Positions 34,992 through 41,938 of a stretch of 47,501 nt of DNA are shown piece after piece. Positions within the stretch are counted from its first letter, which is position 1; every line of letters starts with the position of its first letter. The position numbers were made by a program, and so were the translations under genes. The notes below the pieces were generated by a model. The model did not search any database. It saw only the letters and a program-made list of their open reading frames with translations, and was not told where the DNA came from. Source of the DNA: Bacillota bacterium (GTDB lineage: Bacteria; Bacillota; Sulfobacillia; Symbiobacteriales; ZC4RG38); the NCBI GenBank assembly GCA_021890795.1, contig JAKKUO010000014.1:1-47501 (forward strand). The letters run 5' to 3'.

Positions 34992-35771
34992 GTGCCACCG
35001 CGGCAGACGGCCAGGGGCGCCGGAAAAGGCGCGAAAAAGGGCACCCAGCCCCAGGAGCGGCCGCCACAGGGAGAGATCGGCGAGCGGCTCTACCGGCTCC
35101 GGCGCGCCCACGGCGAATCCCTCCGGGAGGCGGCCCAGCGGACGGGCGTGAGCCACACGACCATCACCCGGATCGAGCGGGGCCAGATCACCGCCTCCTG
35201 CCACATCACCCTGGAGAAGATCGCCCGGGGGTATGGGGTGCCCATCGAGTACCTGCTCACCGGCCGGATCCCCCGGCGGGATCCCAAGCAGGAGTTCACC
35301 GACACCCTGCGCTCCCTTCCCCCGGAGCGGCGGCGGCAGTTCTACTTCCTCTTCCCCCGGGAACGGGTCCGGCTGGTCTGGGGGTTTCTCTGCAACGAGT
35401 ACCCGGATGAGGTCTCCACCGACCTGCTGGCCCATCAGGTCGGGGTGGGGGTCCAGGAACTGAACGCCCTCCTCCACGGCTCGGAACCCCGGCGGGAGGA
35501 GGCCTGGCGGGACGACGAGATCTACCTGCGAATCGCCACCGCCATCAGCGCCCTCACGGGGATCAGCCGGCACTGGTTCTACTGGGGCGGCGACGAGGAA
35601 GAAGCGGTGGGGCTGGAACCGGAACACCTGGCAGAGTACACCCGGCTCATCCGGAAGGCGGCCCGGCACCGGGTTCCCCTCCGGCTCCTGGAGATGGCCA
35701 TCGACCTCCTGATTCAGAGCGAAAGCCAGGCCCCGGCAGACCCCGCCCCGGCCCGCCGGGGCCGGAGCTGA
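34992..35771 (+). CDS. XRE-family transcriptional regulator with C-terminal domain of unknown function
   Basis: A 259-residue protein. After a basic Gly/Lys tail (1-25) there is a Cro/C1-type helix-turn-helix (about 27-85: IGERLYRLRRAHGESLREAA, GVSHTTITRIERGQ, IARGYGVPIEYLL). The remaining 170 residues are helical and charged and I do not recognise them. GTG 34992 is chosen because GGAGG lies 9 nt upstream and the promoter excludes the ATG at 34941. It diverges from lepA. It may control spore or housekeeping genes, but nothing in the sequence shows a target. Confidence 0.8.
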   Translation: MPPRQTARGAGKGAKKGTQPQERPPQGEIGERLYRLRRAHGESLREAAQRTGVSHTTITRIERGQITASCHITLEKIARGYGVPIEYLLTGRIPRRDPKQEFTDTLRSLPPERRRQFYFLFPRERVRLVWGFLCNEYPDEVSTDLLAHQVGVGVQELNALLHGSEPRREEAWRDDEIYLRIATAISALTGISRHWFYWGGDEEEAVGLEPEHLAEYTRLIRKAARHRVPLRLLEMAIDLLIQSESQAPADPAPARRGRS

Positions 35772-35805
35772 CCCGGCGGCCGCATCGGGCCGCCCGGTTT
35801 ACCGC

Positions 35806-35830
35806 ACCGCCCGGCTTATTGCCGGGCGGT
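35806..35830. terminator. Hairpin at the convergent XRE / small membrane protein junction
   Basis: A 10-bp perfect stem (35806-35815 with 35821-35830) and a 5-nt loop. It spans the stop codon of the minus-strand gene at 35816. A second, imperfect stem-loop lies just before it at about 35773-35800. No T-run follows on either strand. Confidence 0.5.
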
Positions 35831-36145
35831 CAGCCGCGTCCAGATTGCCTCCAGGTACCGGACCGCGCCGGTCCACCGGTGCCGGAGCCACGCCTCGGTC
35901 CTCCGGGCCGGGGAGCCACCTGGGTCCGCCGGGGTGTCGTCCCGGCCCAGCCGCCCGAAGACCGCCGCGATCCCGGAGACCGCCCGGTTTACCTGCTCCT
36001 GGACCGCCGGTACCACCGTCTCCCGGGGGCCGGGCCGCCCCTGCAACTCGGCGGCCCCGGCCATCACCTGCCAGAGCGCCAGAAGCGGCACCAGGAGCAG
36101 GGCCAGCCGCCACCGGCTGGGCCGCTGGACCCTTAGCACCGGCAT
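35816..36145 (-). CDS. Small protein with one N-terminal membrane segment, function unknown
   Basis: A 109-residue protein beginning MPVLRVQRPSRWRLALLLVP with one hydrophobic segment (about 13-33: LALLLVPLLALWQVMAGAAEL), either a signal anchor or a cleaved signal. The rest is soluble, basic and helix-prone (VPAVQEQVNRAVSGIAAVF, WLRHRWTGAVRYLEAIW). I recognise no family. It starts 12 nt after the spoIIP stop, with GGAGGTG directly before the ATG; GTG 36139 gives a better spacing. Placement next to spoIIP suggests, but does not prove, a sporulation or cell-envelope role. Confidence 0.6.
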   Translation of the reverse strand: MPVLRVQRPSRWRLALLLVPLLALWQVMAGAAELQGRPGPRETVVPAVQEQVNRAVSGIAAVFGRLGRDDTPADPGGSPARRTEAWLRHRWTGAVRYLEAIWTRLTARQ

Positions 36146-36157
36146 CACCTCCGCGCC

Positions 36158-37507
36158 CTAGGGTCTCCCGGCGCCTCCCGTTTCCATTCCCACCCTGGGC
36201 GCCGGCGCCTCCCCCAGCTTCTGGCGCAGCCAGTCCGCGAGGACCTCCGCCAGGAGTTGTGCGGTGCGGAGGGCTTCGGGCATCCCGTTGCGCACCGAGC
36301 CGATTTCGAAGAGCAGCGCACCGGGCAGGAGGTCCTGGTTGTACCGGGCCCCCTGCCGGCGGCTGATGCCCCGGGAAAGGCCGGGGTACCGGGCCTCCAG
36401 GGCCGCATGGATCTCTCGGGCCAGAGCCAGATTCTGCTCCCAGTTGGGCTGCGGCGCCTCGTCATGTCCAGTCCCCACCACGATCAGAACCCGGGCCGCG
36501 GTCCGGGCCGGGCCGGCACCGGGCACCGTGGCCGTTGCCAATTCCCGGGGCACCTCCCCGTCCCGGTGCAGGTCCAGGAGCAGCCGGATGCTCGGGTACT
36601 CTTTCAGAATGAACTGGGCCGTCTTGCGGGATTCGGTGTAGGCGCCGAAGTACCCCATGGGGGGAGCGTGGCGGGTGGGGGAATGGACCACTGTCACTCC
36701 CCGCTCGCACAGCGCCCGGGCCAGCTCCCGGCCAACCCGGATGATATTCCGCTCCGGATCGGTGGTCCAGACCGAGGCCCACTCCTCCGGGGTCTCCGGC
36801 TGCAGCCCCGGAAACTCGGAGATGTACGATTCGTAATCGTGGGTGTGGTAGATGGCCACCAGGGGCACCCCTCCGCCCACCAGGGGCGTGCCCGGGGGCC
36901 GCTGGCAGCCGGCGCCCGGGGGCACGGCGGCGGCCGGGCCGGAGGAGGGGTCCGGGTTCGGTGCCTGCCCCGGGCCCGCCGCTCCCCCCGGGCGGGGCCC
37001 ACCGGGGACCAGGCTGCCCGATCCGTCCCCGGGGGCTGGACGCCCGGAGGACGGGCCCCCCGGTTCACCGGGAGGCGGCGGGGTTCCGTCCGGGGCCCAG
37101 GGCGCCTCCCCGGGCGAGCTTCCCCTGGCCAGGAAGGGAAAGAGGGCTTCAAAGAGGTTCCGGGGCCGGGCGGGGCCACCGTAGACCACCAGGCGGCGCT
37201 CGCCCGGGCCGAGGAGGGGCAGCGCCTGCTCCAGCAGGGACCGGGCCAGCTCCCGGTCCGGCCGGAGGAGCCGGAGCCAGAGGGGCCCGGCGGCGGGTAG
37301 ATACTCCTCTTCGTGCCGGACAGCGGGCAGGTTTGCGCTGCCGGGCCCGGACCTTCCTATCCCCGGGGCCAGGGCGGGCAGCGTCGGCCCCTGGGCGCCC
37401 CGCCGGTCCACCAGCACCCCCAGCAGCAGCATCAGCACCAGCGCGTAGGCAACGGCCACAGGCCGAACCTGCTGCAAGGTCTCCCCCAGTCGCCTCAGCC
37501 TGCCCAT
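36158..37507 (-). CDS. spoIIP: Stage II sporulation protein P
   Basis: A 449-residue membrane-anchored peptidoglycan hydrolase. A transmembrane helix (about 15-34: VAVAYALVLMLLLGVLV) is followed by an extracytoplasmic part. The catalytic domain (about 215-435) has the amidase/endopeptidase motifs IYHTHDYESY, LLLDLHRDGE and LLFEIGSVRNGMPEA (metal His and catalytic Glu). Between them lies a Pro/Gly-rich linker of about 90 residues (about 125-215), longer than usual. With SpoIID and SpoIIM it drives engulfment. The gene marks this organism as spore-forming. ATG 37507. Confidence 0.95.
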   Translation of the reverse strand: MGRLRRLGETLQQVRPVAVAYALVLMLLLGVLVDRRGAQGPTLPALAPGIGRSGPGSANLPAVRHEEEYLPAAGPLWLRLLRPDRELARSLLEQALPLLGPGERRLVVYGGPARPRNLFEALFPFLARGSSPGEAPWAPDGTPPPPGEPGGPSSGRPAPGDGSGSLVPGGPRPGGAAGPGQAPNPDPSSGPAAAVPPGAGCQRPPGTPLVGGGVPLVAIYHTHDYESYISEFPGLQPETPEEWASVWTTDPERNIIRVGRELARALCERGVTVVHSPTRHAPPMGYFGAYTESRKTAQFILKEYPSIRLLLDLHRDGEVPRELATATVPGAGPARTAARVLIVVGTGHDEAPQPNWEQNLALAREIHAALEARYPGLSRGISRRQGARYNQDLLPGALLFEIGSVRNGMPEALRTAQLLAEVLADWLRQKLGEAPAPRVGMETGGAGRP

Positions 37508-37607
37508 CGCCCCCGCCCCTCCCTGACCGCCGTGGGACTCCGGACAAGGCCTACCTTATGCCGGGGAGAGGCCCAGTATGCCTGCTTGTCCGCCCGCCGC
37601 CGGAGGC

Positions 37608-37886
37608 TCAGTGGCAGGTCCCGCCGTCCGCTTGGCCCTGGGACCCGTGCTCCGCGTAGGACCGGAGCCGCTGCTCCACCCGCTCCACCAGCATGCGGAT
37701 ATCCTCCTCAAAAAACTGGGTCGGCCGGTAACCCGGCAAGACCAGATCGACCTGCCAGCCGCCGAAGAAGGGGCTGACGGTCACCGTGGCCGAACGGCCG
37801 GAAAGGTGCGCCTTGCCGTCGGCCACCCGCTCCAGGGTCAGGCCAAGGCGCTCCGCCATCGCCTGGGCAATCTCCTCGAGGGTCAC
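37608..37886 (-). CDS. Small conserved-looking protein, function unknown
   Basis: A 92-residue protein, soluble, with alternating strands and helices: EIAQAMAERLGLTLERVADG, SATVTVSPFFGGWQVDLVLPG, FFEEDIRMLVERVEQRLRSY. It has no membrane segment and no motif I recognise. GTG 37886 is chosen because GGAGG lies 8 nt upstream; a TTG two codons earlier is too close. It lies between the holin-like gene and spoIIP, where many Firmicutes have gpr. Confidence 0.55.
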   Translation of the reverse strand: MTLEEIAQAMAERLGLTLERVADGKAHLSGRSATVTVSPFFGGWQVDLVLPGYRPTQFFEEDIRMLVERVEQRLRSYAEHGSQGQADGGTCH

Positions 37887-37991
37887 GGGCAAGACCTCCT
37901 CATCCCGCCATGGGATTTGGTTCCTCCGAACTTCGGCCCCGGGGAAAGGGATTCCTGCCTGCAGTCCCGGGGGTCACAGCCGCGCGCCGAA

Positions 37992-38016
37992 GCCCCGACC
38001 CGGCCGGGGTCGGGGC
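37992..38016 (-). other. Hairpin downstream of the holin-like gene, no U-tract
   Basis: A 10-bp perfect stem (37992-38001 with 38007-38016) and a 5-nt loop, 17 nt after the holin-like stop. It is followed by G+C-rich sequence on the minus strand. Confidence 0.5.
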
Positions 38017-38032
38017 CGACTCTGCCTCCGGC

Positions 38033-38359
38033 CTACCGGAGTTCCGTAGGCACCACCGTATCGATCAGGCCGATGAGCAGGCTGCTGAGCAGGGCCCCCA
38101 TCGCCGTGACCCTCACCCCGGGCACCACGGCCCCCACGAGGTAGATGATGGCGGCCGTCACCAGGAACCCCACCAGCCCCCGGCGCTGGGGCGAGACCCC
38201 GGGGCCGAAGAGGCTCTCAGCCAGCCATCCCCCGGCGGCGATGGCCACCGCCGCGAGGAATGCCGTGCCGAACCCGGCCAGGGAAAAGTTCGGGAGCAAC
38301 CAGTCCACGACCATGAGCACCAGTGCAGAGACGACAAACCGTACGACAGCTCCCAGCAC
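38033..38359 (-). CDS. Phage-holin-like family (YvlD-type) membrane protein
   Basis: A 108-residue membrane protein with four hydrophobic segments: VLGAVVRFVVSALVLMVVDW, FGTAFLAAVAIAAGGWLA, LVGFLVTAAIIYLVGAVVPG and MGALLSSLLIGLIDTVV. The N-terminus fits the family also named mycobacterial four-TMS holin or YvlD. The name comes from phage holins, but no other phage gene is near; its cellular role is unknown. GTG 38359 is chosen because GGAGGTG lies 8 nt upstream and the homologous family starts there. Confidence 0.8.
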   Translation of the reverse strand: MLGAVVRFVVSALVLMVVDWLLPNFSLAGFGTAFLAAVAIAAGGWLAESLFGPGVSPQRRGLVGFLVTAAIIYLVGAVVPGVRVTAMGALLSSLLIGLIDTVVPTELR

Positions 38360-38431
38360 GGTGGCCCACCTCCCAGGGATCCTTACCCGTAGTCTCCCCC
38401 CGGAAAGCGGGCCCATGCGTTCAGTTTTCCC

Positions 38432-38460
38432 TTGCCTGCAACAAACCCCCATGCTAAAAT
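38432..38460 (+). promoter_or_regulatory. Promoter of rpsT
   Basis: TTGCCT (38432-38437) and TAAAAT (38455-38460) with a 17-nt spacer. The start point would be near 38467, giving a leader of only about 15 nt that still holds the GGAGGTGAG binding site. Confidence 0.8.
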
Positions 38461-38481
38461 GGGCCAGTGGAGGTGAGGTCG

Positions 38482-38754
38482 GTGGCCAATCACAGGAACG
38501 CCTTGAAGGCAGCCCGGAAGGCGGCGGCCCGCGCCCTGCGGAACAAGATGTGGAGGTCCATGGTCAAGACCGCGATCCGGAAGGTGCGGGAGGCCATCGC
38601 GGCCGGAAACGTCGCCGAAGCCCAGGTGCTGCTCAGCAAGGCCTTCAAGGTAATCGACAAGGCAGCCAGCAAGGGCGTTCTCCACGCCAACACCGCGGCC
38701 CGGAAGAAGGCCCGGCTGGCCAAGAAGCTGGCCGCGCTGGCGAAGTCGGCCTAA
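38482..38754 (+). CDS. rpsT: 30S ribosomal protein S20
   Basis: A 90-residue basic three-helix protein: VANHRNALKAARKAAARALR, the KTAIRKVREAIAAGN helix, VLLSKAFKVIDKAASKGVLH and a Lys-rich tail. It binds 16S rRNA helices of the body. GTG 38482 has GGAGGTGA upstream and corresponds to the conserved MAN start of the family. It diverges from the holin-like gene and converges with holA; its terminator is at 38888-38919. Confidence 0.97.
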   Translation: MANHRNALKAARKAAARALRNKMWRSMVKTAIRKVREAIAAGNVAEAQVLLSKAFKVIDKAASKGVLHANTAARKKARLAKKLAALAKSA

Positions 38755-38887
38755 GGGCAGGCCATCAGCCCACCTTCCACCGCATCGGACCGAACTCGGT
38801 CTGGCGGTTGGCGCTGGGAGAAAATGAGGGGGTGCCCAATGGGGCGGGCCCCCTTCTCTGTTGCTTGCCTCTCTTTCCGCCACGCCA

Positions 38888-38919
38888 GGGGGGGAACCGT
38901 CGGGTTCGCCCCCGTTTTT
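38888..38919 (+). terminator. Rho-independent terminator of rpsT
   Basis: A G+C stem of about 10 bp with one bulge (GGGGG...GAACC with GGTTC...CCCCC) and then GTTTTTC. It lies about 135 nt after the rpsT stop. A second, bulged stem-loop is visible at about 38828-38852. Confidence 0.8.
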
Positions 38920-38959
38920 CGTTATTGCGATTTTCGTTATTGTCCCGCCGGTTCCTCTG

Positions 38960-40045
38960 CTACCACGCCGGCCCGGCCCCGGTCCGGAGGGCGGCCAGGT
39001 CCATCAGCAGCATCTCCAGAACCAGCTGCTCGTCGCCGCCCCTGGTCTTCAGGGCCACGTCGACCTCCAGAATCCGCTCCAGGGCCCGGACCAGGTCCTC
39101 CCGGCTAAACCGGCGGGCCTGGCGCATCAGTTTCTCCCAGTAATAGGGGCGCTGCCGCCGCTCCTGGGCCGCCCGGGCCGGGGTGACCCCCTGGTCCGCC
39201 AGGGCCCGGGCCTCCAGCAGCCGGCGGAAGTGACCGGCGATCAGGGCCAGCAGCCTGAGCGGCGGCTCCCCCTGCTGGAGCATCTGGGCCAGGCAGTGCA
39301 CCGCCCTCCCCACCTGCCCCTCCGCCACTGCGTCGATGAGGTCGAAGACCTGTACCTGGGTCGCGCCCGAGACCAGCTTCAGCACCGGATCCGGGCCGAT
39401 CTCTTCCCCGTCGGTATACAGGACGAGCTTCTCCAGTTCCATGCCCAGGAGGGTCAGGTCAGTCCCCACTTTCTCCACCAGGATCCGGGCGGCCTCCGGG
39501 TCCAGCCGCTTGCCCAGGCGCTGGGCCCGCACCTGGCACCACTGGGCCGCATCCTCCTCCCCGGGCTGGCTGCAATCCACCACCACGCCGGCGGCTTCCA
39601 CCGCCCGGTAGAGCTGCCGGCGCCGATCCGGCTCTCCGTCCACGGTGATCACCAGGCAGGCAAAGGGCGCCGGCTGCCGGAGGTACGCAAGGAGCTGCTT
39701 CTCCTCCTCCCCGGCGGGCGGGACCGGTTCCCCTTCGGCCCCCTCTTCTCCGGACCGCCCTCCCCGCCGGCTGGAAAAGAGCACGCTTTTGCGCATCACC
39801 ACCAGCCGCCGGGCCGCCATGAAGGGCAGGGTCTGCACCAGGCTGAGCACCTGCCCAACCTGGTCCGGTCCGGCCTCCACCACGTGGTAATTGAAGGCCT
39901 CGGTCCCCGGCGGCACCAGTTGCTCCCGGAGCGCTGCCAGCAGCTCCTGTTCCAGGAGGGGCTGACCGCCGTACAGCAGGTAGACCGGTGCCACCTGACC
40001 CGCTGCGATGGCTGCAAGGGCTTCGTGCTGCCGCAGGCTGCACAC
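38960..40045 (-). CDS. holA: DNA polymerase III subunit delta
   Basis: A 361-residue clamp-loader delta subunit: VAPVYLLYGGQPLLEQELLA at the N-terminus, FMAARRLVVMRKS, a PVLKLVSGATQVQVFDLID linker, and the C-terminal helical domain with LALIAGHFRRLLEARAL. It opens the beta clamp. The stretch near residue 100 (about 93-112, Gly/Glu-rich) is a small insertion. GTG 40045 is the only sensible start near the family N-terminus, though its ribosome binding site is weak. Divergent from the phosphatase-fold gene at 40259 and convergent with rpsT. Confidence 0.92.
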   Translation of the reverse strand: MCSLRQHEALAAIAAGQVAPVYLLYGGQPLLEQELLAALREQLVPPGTEAFNYHVVEAGPDQVGQVLSLVQTLPFMAARRLVVMRKSVLFSSRRGGRSGEEGAEGEPVPPAGEEEKQLLAYLRQPAPFACLVITVDGEPDRRRQLYRAVEAAGVVVDCSQPGEEDAAQWCQVRAQRLGKRLDPEAARILVEKVGTDLTLLGMELEKLVLYTDGEEIGPDPVLKLVSGATQVQVFDLIDAVAEGQVGRAVHCLAQMLQQGEPPLRLLALIAGHFRRLLEARALADQGVTPARAAQERRQRPYYWEKLMRQARRFSREDLVRALERILEVDVALKTRGGDEQLVLEMLLMDLAALRTGAGPAW

Positions 40046-40258
40046 CCCCCGGAGGGGAACTTCGACCCCGGGCTGGAGACTCCTCCCGCCCGCCCGGTTG
40101 CCGCCGGGGGCGGCTCCCCCGGGGCCGGGCCTGACGGAGGGGTCCTCTCCGGGCGCCGGGCCCAGCGCCGGCCGGCGCAGGAGTGGGCAGCCTCGGCGGG
40201 GAATCGATTCCATCTGGGGGCTGAGGCACGGGCAGCTTCCCAAGCTGGAGGCGAAGTC

Positions 40259-41938
40259 GTGAAACGGGCACCCGCTATCATCGGTCTCACCCTGATCTGC
40301 GCCCTCCTGTCCCTTGGGTTTGTCCACGCTGGACGGGTGGGCTGGCAACTGCTCCTGGCCTATCCCGGCACCGCCGGGACTCCGGCGCCACCGGCCCCGG
40401 CCGCCGGAGCGCCGGCCCCCGCTCCTTCCGGACCGCAGGTGGTGGCCATCCTCGTCGACCGCCTCAGCGCCGCCGAGGCGGTCCGGCTCCCAACCCTGAT
40501 GTACCTGGCCCGAACCGGGGCCTTCTACACCCTCACGGGCCCGCCACCGGCCTGGCCGGCTCCCCGCTGGGCGACGGTCCTCACCGGCCGCTCCCCTGCC
40601 GGCCATGGGATCCTACTGGCGGCAGAGTTCGCCCCGCCCTCCGGGGAGAACTTCCCCGCCGCGGTGACCGCTTCGGGCCGCCGGGTGGCTGCGGCCGGGA
40701 GCGAAGCCTTTCTGCGGATGGTAGAACCCTGGGTGAACGCCGGCCGGTTTCCGATCCCGGCCGGGTCCCCGGACCCGAAAACTTCCGCCGGAGCCCCCGA
40801 CCCGGAAGCTCCCGTGCTGGAAGCAGCCGGACAAGCCCTGGCCACCGGGGCCGACCTGGTGGTGATCCACCTGCCGGACCCCGGGCCCGTGCCCCGGGAG
40901 GAGTTCCTCGCCCGGACGGACAGCCTGCTGGCCCGAATCCTCGACCGGGTGAACCTCGGCCGGAGCACCCTGGCAGTCCTCGGTACCTACGGGGCCGCTG
41001 CGGAAGGCGGGCCCGGTGACCCGGCCCTGGCCACGCCGTTGGTCCTCGCCGGTCCCCTGGCCGCCCCCGGCCAGGACCGGGGGGACCTCCGGGATGTGGC
41101 CCCCACCCTGGCCGGGCTCTTCGGCCTGCAGCTTTCCGCAGAAGGCCGGCCCCTCTCGCTGGCCCTGGTCCCGGCGGCGGCCCAGGGGGCGGCCGGCAAG
41201 ACCGGCGCCAGCACAGAGGAAAACGAGGGACCGCTCTTCACCGCCCTGCAAGAGGCCTGGCAGGAGTACTGGGCCGCGGCCCGGCCCCAGGCTCGCCGGC
41301 TGCTGCCGCCGGCCCTCCTGGGGCTCGGGTACCTCCTCCTCACCCTGCGCCAACCCCCGGGCCGGGTGCTGGCCGCCGCCACCCTCCTCCACTTCCTCAT
41401 CACCTGGGGTACCCTGCTGGCCCTGGGTCTGGGGGTGCGGCCGGACCTGCCGGCCCTGGCGGCCCCGGACGGGTCCGTCCTCCGGCGGATCGGGATCGGG
41501 GTGGCGGCCGGGATGATCCCCGGCGCGATCCTCGTGGGGCTGTGGGCCGGGCACCGGGGTCGCCGCCCGGGGCAGGCGGCCCTCCTGGGCCTGCACCTCG
41601 CCCTGATGGGCCAGACCCTGATCGCCCTTAGCCAGTGCCCCGTCGTCCTCTACACCGGCTGGACAGCGCCCATCCGGTGGCCGGGGTACGGCCACGCCAT
41701 CCGCTTCTTCATCGACGCCGTCCGCGGTGCGATCCTGGGGCTGGCCGCCCCGGTCTGGGCCATGGTGGCCGCCGGCACCGCCGCCCTCGCCGGCGACGAG
41801 AGCCCGCCCCGAGAGCCGGTCCGTGGCCACCGGCCTCCCGAGGGAACCGGGCGTCCTACCAGGCCCCGAACCACCGGAACCGCCGGTCGGGCCACGGGTT
41901 TCCAGCGGTCGCCACGTAGAGCCGGACCCCGTCGGTAA
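40259..41938 (+). CDS. Membrane protein with a degenerate alkaline-phosphatase-fold domain
   Basis: A 559-residue protein. A signal-anchor helix (about 5-26) and Pro/Ala linker (37-58) precede an alkaline-phosphatase-like domain (about 60-300): VVAILVDRLS (Asp67), WATVLTG (104-110), SPAGHGIL, DLVVIHLPDPG and DLRDVAPTLAGLFGL (276-290). Where active members have SDHG, this has LGTYG (241-245), so metal ligands are lost. About five hydrophobic helices follow (346-363, 370-391, 411-430, 438-458, 487-510), then a Pro/Arg tail that is the antisense of the comEC end. GGAGG lies 8 nt before GTG 40259. Function unknown; maybe a binding or transport protein. Confidence 0.65.
   Translation: MKRAPAIIGLTLICALLSLGFVHAGRVGWQLLLAYPGTAGTPAPPAPAAGAPAPAPSGPQVVAILVDRLSAAEAVRLPTLMYLARTGAFYTLTGPPPAWPAPRWATVLTGRSPAGHGILLAAEFAPPSGENFPAAVTASGRRVAAAGSEAFLRMVEPWVNAGRFPIPAGSPDPKTSAGAPDPEAPVLEAAGQALATGADLVVIHLPDPGPVPREEFLARTDSLLARILDRVNLGRSTLAVLGTYGAAAEGGPGDPALATPLVLAGPLAAPGQDRGDLRDVAPTLAGLFGLQLSAEGRPLSLALVPAAAQGAAGKTGASTEENEGPLFTALQEAWQEYWAAARPQARRLLPPALLGLGYLLLTLRQPPGRVLAAATLLHFLITWGTLLALGLGVRPDLPALAAPDGSVLRRIGIGVAAGMIPGAILVGLWAGHRGRRPGQAALLGLHLALMGQTLIALSQCPVVLYTGWTAPIRWPGYGHAIRFFIDAVRGAILGLAAPVWAMVAAGTAALAGDESPPREPVRGHRPPEGTGRPTRPRTTGTAGRATGFQRSPRRAGPRR

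Noticed and set aside
38033-38359. Holin-like gene as evidence of a prophage
   Set aside because: No other phage gene, attachment site or integrase is near; this family is widespread in chromosomes.
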